Source: Klebsormidium nitens (Eukaryota; Streptophyta; Klebsormidiophyceae; Klebsormidiales; Klebsormidiaceae). From it: 64,000 bases of DNA. A program made the position numbers and the translations under genes. The notes under the pieces are model-generated. The model saw only the letters and a list, made by a program, of their open reading frames with translations. It ran no database searches and was not told where the DNA came from. Below, in pieces: positions 61,030 through 64,000 of this stretch (within the stretch, counting starts at the first letter, position 1; every line of letters starts with the position of its first letter). The DNA lies in NCBI GenBank assembly GCA_000708835.1, contig DF237152.1, positions 2,938 to 66,937 on the forward strand, written 5' to 3'.

Positions 61030-64000
61030 ATGGAGGAAGAGCTGGACACACAACCTTTTGAGCCAGTTCCTGATGACAACTACGAGGAAGACTTTGAGGA
61101 CTACGAGGATGATGGCTTTGAGAGTGATGAGCCCGAGGATGAAGGTTGGGAAGCCAAAGTGAGCACGTTAAGGCTGGCTGCTGATGTTTCCAACTCTGCT
61201 TCACCTGAGCTCAGAAAAGCATGCTCTATGAAGCTCGGACATCCTAGAAAATTATCCATAGGCAGCTCAACGTCACAATTTATCAAATGTTTTTGTGCGC
61301 CCCAACCACATTGTTATATCGCGAGCTGCCTTGTTGACACCCGTTTGCTTGTTTAATCACAGCTGGTCTGCCCCCCTCAGAATTGAAGCTGAGAGCAGCT
61401 CAGTCAGAATCACTTGGAGTGGAACGCAGGAGCTCTTGACCTCTTGTGAAGAAAGTTAGAACCCCTTCCCAATGAGTTCCATGAATTCCCTGTCATCTCT
61501 TCCAGTGCTTGCCCTAAAAGGATATTCTTCCCTCCAGGGACCCCCCCAGGCTGAGACCACCACCCCCCCAGCCCCAACTCATGTTTCCCCACCCCCTCCC
61601 CCGACCTATGCCCAAATCACAGCCGGCAAGCGCATCGTCGAGTCCCTTCTCAAGGCGAAGTCCCAAACCCTGAACCCAGCCCTGACAATTGCGGCTTCCG
61701 CCAGAGCCAGGCGATGGGCTCTGATTCGTCCAAAGTTGACGGAGGTCGTTATGGCGCCCATACTAGATATGCCCCCCCGGACGTTGTCCGAGCTGCTCGC
61801 CTCTGGTCAGGGGGCGGCCGCGCGACTGGCGGTCAAAGGCGTCCAGACCCCACTAGAAGATGAGATACGCACGGTGGATGTGCAGACAGAGGAGGTGGGA
61901 ACGTTCGAAAGTGCGGCGCAGTACAATGTGCGAGATCTGGTTACAAAACGGGTTGAGGGGGCGGTTAAGGGGCAAAACGGTCGGCTGGCTGGATTGCTCG
62001 AGCGAGCGCTCCAGGCGTTGGACCAAGGGCGGTTAGGAAAAACCGGGTTAGTGGACCGGGTGGTTAGCCTGATGAACCACCCCCGGGTTCAGAAGTACCG
62101 GGCAGTGCAGGAGATTCTGAGCTTTGTAAAGAGCGCAGTAAGGGGGGAAGGAGCGGTGGCAAACAAGGGGGGGGGGGACGAGGAGAAGCAGCTGGCAGAC
62201 CTCTTGGAAGAGGCGCTGGAGGGGGGGAACACAGCCAGGGGGGTGAGATCCTAAGCTATTCTTTCCTTGTTCATACTTGAAACGAGTCTGTATTGACTGG
62301 GACATCTTTGTCCTGCGGTTTGGTTTCGAGGAAAAAGATATCCAGAATTTGCATGGGCTGTGTAAGAAATGTGGGTCGTTTGATGGCTGCATCTACTTTA
62401 GCAAACGGCCCAAAACCTGCTCGACACACATGGAGCTTGGCGCAGGTGGCTAAGGTCAACCCCGACCCGCAAAAGAATGGATGGTTCTCGTTATCATGTC
62501 TCAATACCCCGTGTTCTCGAAGGCAAGCTGCCTGAAAAGCGGACTTCGGGAGTACTTGACTTGCTCTGGCTCAACGTTCAAATACTTACAGAACTCTTGT
62601 GTGACTTCGTCGTTTAGTTTCATCGCAAGCATAGTTCCGACGTGGTAGCAGTAGGGCGTCTCGAGAGCACACTCGATCTTGTGAAATCAGCCCACTTTCT
62701 TTCGTTCGACCTGACTCCAACATGTGATCTTGGGAAGGAACCTCTAGGAAGGAGTATCAAATGCTTGCGGAATGCGAAAGGCAGGCAGCCATTGAGTTGC
62801 GGACCGTTTCTCATGTCTGCCGCCACAGAACTTTGTAAGTCATGCCCAAGGGAATTGCTTGCTGTTGTCTTCTCGAGGCGAGTCTGCTCTGACTTGCTTC
62901 TCCGATCGGCCCTTCTTGACGGGTTTTGGACGCGTTCCTTCCATGTCCTTTTCTTTTCTTTTCTGTCATTCTTCATTTCCACATTCCCCCTCTCATCAGA
63001 GACGCCCATCGTTTTTAGTTTCTCTGACCTGTTCATATTTTTTGTTTTCAGGACTCCACCGCCGACGCTCCGGATGCTGCCACCAGCTCGCTGTACCATG
63101 AAGAGCTCCTCCGTGGGCGTCCGGTGGTCGCCGTCTTGTTTTGTCCAACGTCCGAAACCCAAACCCAAACCCAGCCCCAAACCCAACCCCAAACCCATCC
63201 TCCCCTCCTCCTCTGCTGCTACGCTCCCTCCAAAGAAGCGAGCGTCGCGCCCCGTCTCGGCTGCCTATGCGTTTGGGACCCTTCCAAACCGTCCCGGCCT
63301 CAGAAGGTCCTGGTGTGCGAAGGCACCCCCTCTAGTTGTTGCTGGGCGCCTGCCAAATCCGCCCCTGCCGAAGAATTCGGAAGAAATTCCGGCTCGAGCC
63401 GTCTGGTTGTCGTGGGCACCGGGTCTGGCAGCCTCGCCCTGTGGGATTTGAGCGAACCAGCGGGCCAGCACCAGGGCGTAACGCTCAGTCAGGGCGAAAG
63501 CCTGACGTTACGGCGGCCGTCGTACATGACCGACTGGCGGCCGGAGGTTAACCACGGCGCCCGGGTTTGCGCGGTCAAGCTGCAACCGTCTCCCAGTAGC
63601 GACGACAGAGCTGCTAAAACGGGTCATCGAAACGGGTTAGAGAGTGGGTTGGGAGCTGGGTTAGAGAGCACAAGCGGGCCGCTCGCACAGGTCCTCAGCT
63701 TGGACGTAACGGGTTGGTTAAACGTCTGGTCAGCGGTACCCGTAACCGAGTTGGATGCTGCTGTTATCGACACCGATTTTGGGCTGCGCCTCGGAAGCAA
63801 AGTCCGCCTTTTGAGAGTTGCCGCAGTCGACTGCTTCTCCGCGACGCCCCCCGGCCGAGAATTGGGTTTTGAAACGGTCAGGCAAACCGCCGTCGGGTTT
63901 GCGGCGGTGCCGGGGGATCCCTCTCAGTTGCTCGTGGCCACCGACGGGGGTTCCGTCATCCGTGCTTCGCGCTTCGGGCTGCCCCCTAGCAGCCTGCCGC
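61030..64000 (+). CDS. DYNC2I1: WDR60/DYNC2I1, dynein-2 intermediate chain 1 (3' partial)
   Basis: WDR60 is an intermediate chain of the dynein-2 motor that drives retrograde intraflagellar transport. Visible exons are 61030-61158, 61538-62242 and 63052 to the window end, all phase 0. The first has the acidic tract NYEEDFEDYEDDGFESDEPE known from WDR60 N-termini. The second holds TPLEDEIRTVDVQTEEVGTF, in the light-chain-binding region. The third opens the beta-propeller: GCLCVWDPSKPSRPQKVLVC, then LVVVGTGSGSLALWDLSE, then VLSLDVTGWLNVWSAVPVTE. These blocks fall in the same order as in animal WDR60. About 594 residues are seen and the frame is open at 64000, so the remaining WD repeats lie outside. 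The N-terminus is short compared with animal forms, so upstream exons may be missing. A TQ/PQ-rich insertion lies at 63155-63205. Confidence 0.85.
63155..63205 (+). repeat. in-frame Thr-Gln/Pro-Gln simple repeat in WDR60
   Basis: ACCCAA/CCCCAA-type hexamers encode alternating Gln with Thr or Pro. The tract lies between two beta-propeller strands, where a surface loop would tolerate expansion. Confidence 0.75.

Overview
This looks like nuclear DNA of a streptophyte green alga. The genes are split by many short GT-AG introns. They include a plant-type Qa-SNARE (SYP3/SED5), a dihydroxyacid dehydratase with a plastid-type leader, the RNA polymerase II subunit RPB7, alpha-tubulin and a FIDGETIN-LIKE-1-interactor (FLIP/FIRRM) type protein. 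The right end carries the start of a WDR60-type dynein-2 intermediate chain, a ciliary protein, so the organism should make flagellate cells at some stage. A Klebsormidium-like charophyte fits, but that is an inference from gene content.

Layout. 1.5-4.4 kb: RPB7 (-, 5 exons). 5.6-10.8 kb: CinA/MoCF-type molybdopterin-binding-domain protein (+, 8 exons). 12.4-15.8 kb: alpha-tubulin (+, 7 exons). 17.4-19.0 kb: helical-repeat plus MYND-finger gene (-). 21.0-25.4 kb: FLIP/FIRRM-like gene (+, 5 exons). 26.3-32.0 kb: SYP3/syntaxin-5 (-, 5 exons). 33.1-37.3 kb: LysM-domain gene (+, 5 exons). 38.8-44.0 kb: two tandem MYND paralogues (+), the second with an in-frame stop. 44.7-49.7 kb: an LTR retrotransposon with a gag-like gene but no visible pol, and an assembly gap inside one LTR. 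50.0-59.8 kb: dihydroxyacid dehydratase (-, 16 exons). 61.0-64.0 kb: WDR60/DYNC2I1 (+, runs off the window).

Exon chains were built by matching GT/AG sites, intron phase and protein family. For seven genes every phase closes and the protein length matches the family where a comparison is possible (RPB7 177 aa, MoCF protein 360, alpha-tubulin 451, FLIP-like 979, SYP3 340, LysM 499, DHAD 636). These are housekeeping genes in unrelated pathways: transcription, cytoskeleton, vesicle traffic, branched-chain amino acid synthesis, recombination control and cilium transport. No operon-like co-function is expected.

The most unusual signal is in the introns. Several introns of the DHAD and SYP3 genes contain degenerate tandem copies of the neighbouring exon edge, splice site included. 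Donor-side copies lie downstream of the exon and acceptor-side copies lie upstream. Also notable are AAACCCTAA telo-boxes in five intergenic regions, the gag-only retroelement with a coiled-coil accessory ORF, the MYND paralogue with one nonsense codon in an otherwise intact frame, and an excess of the palindrome TGACGTCA.
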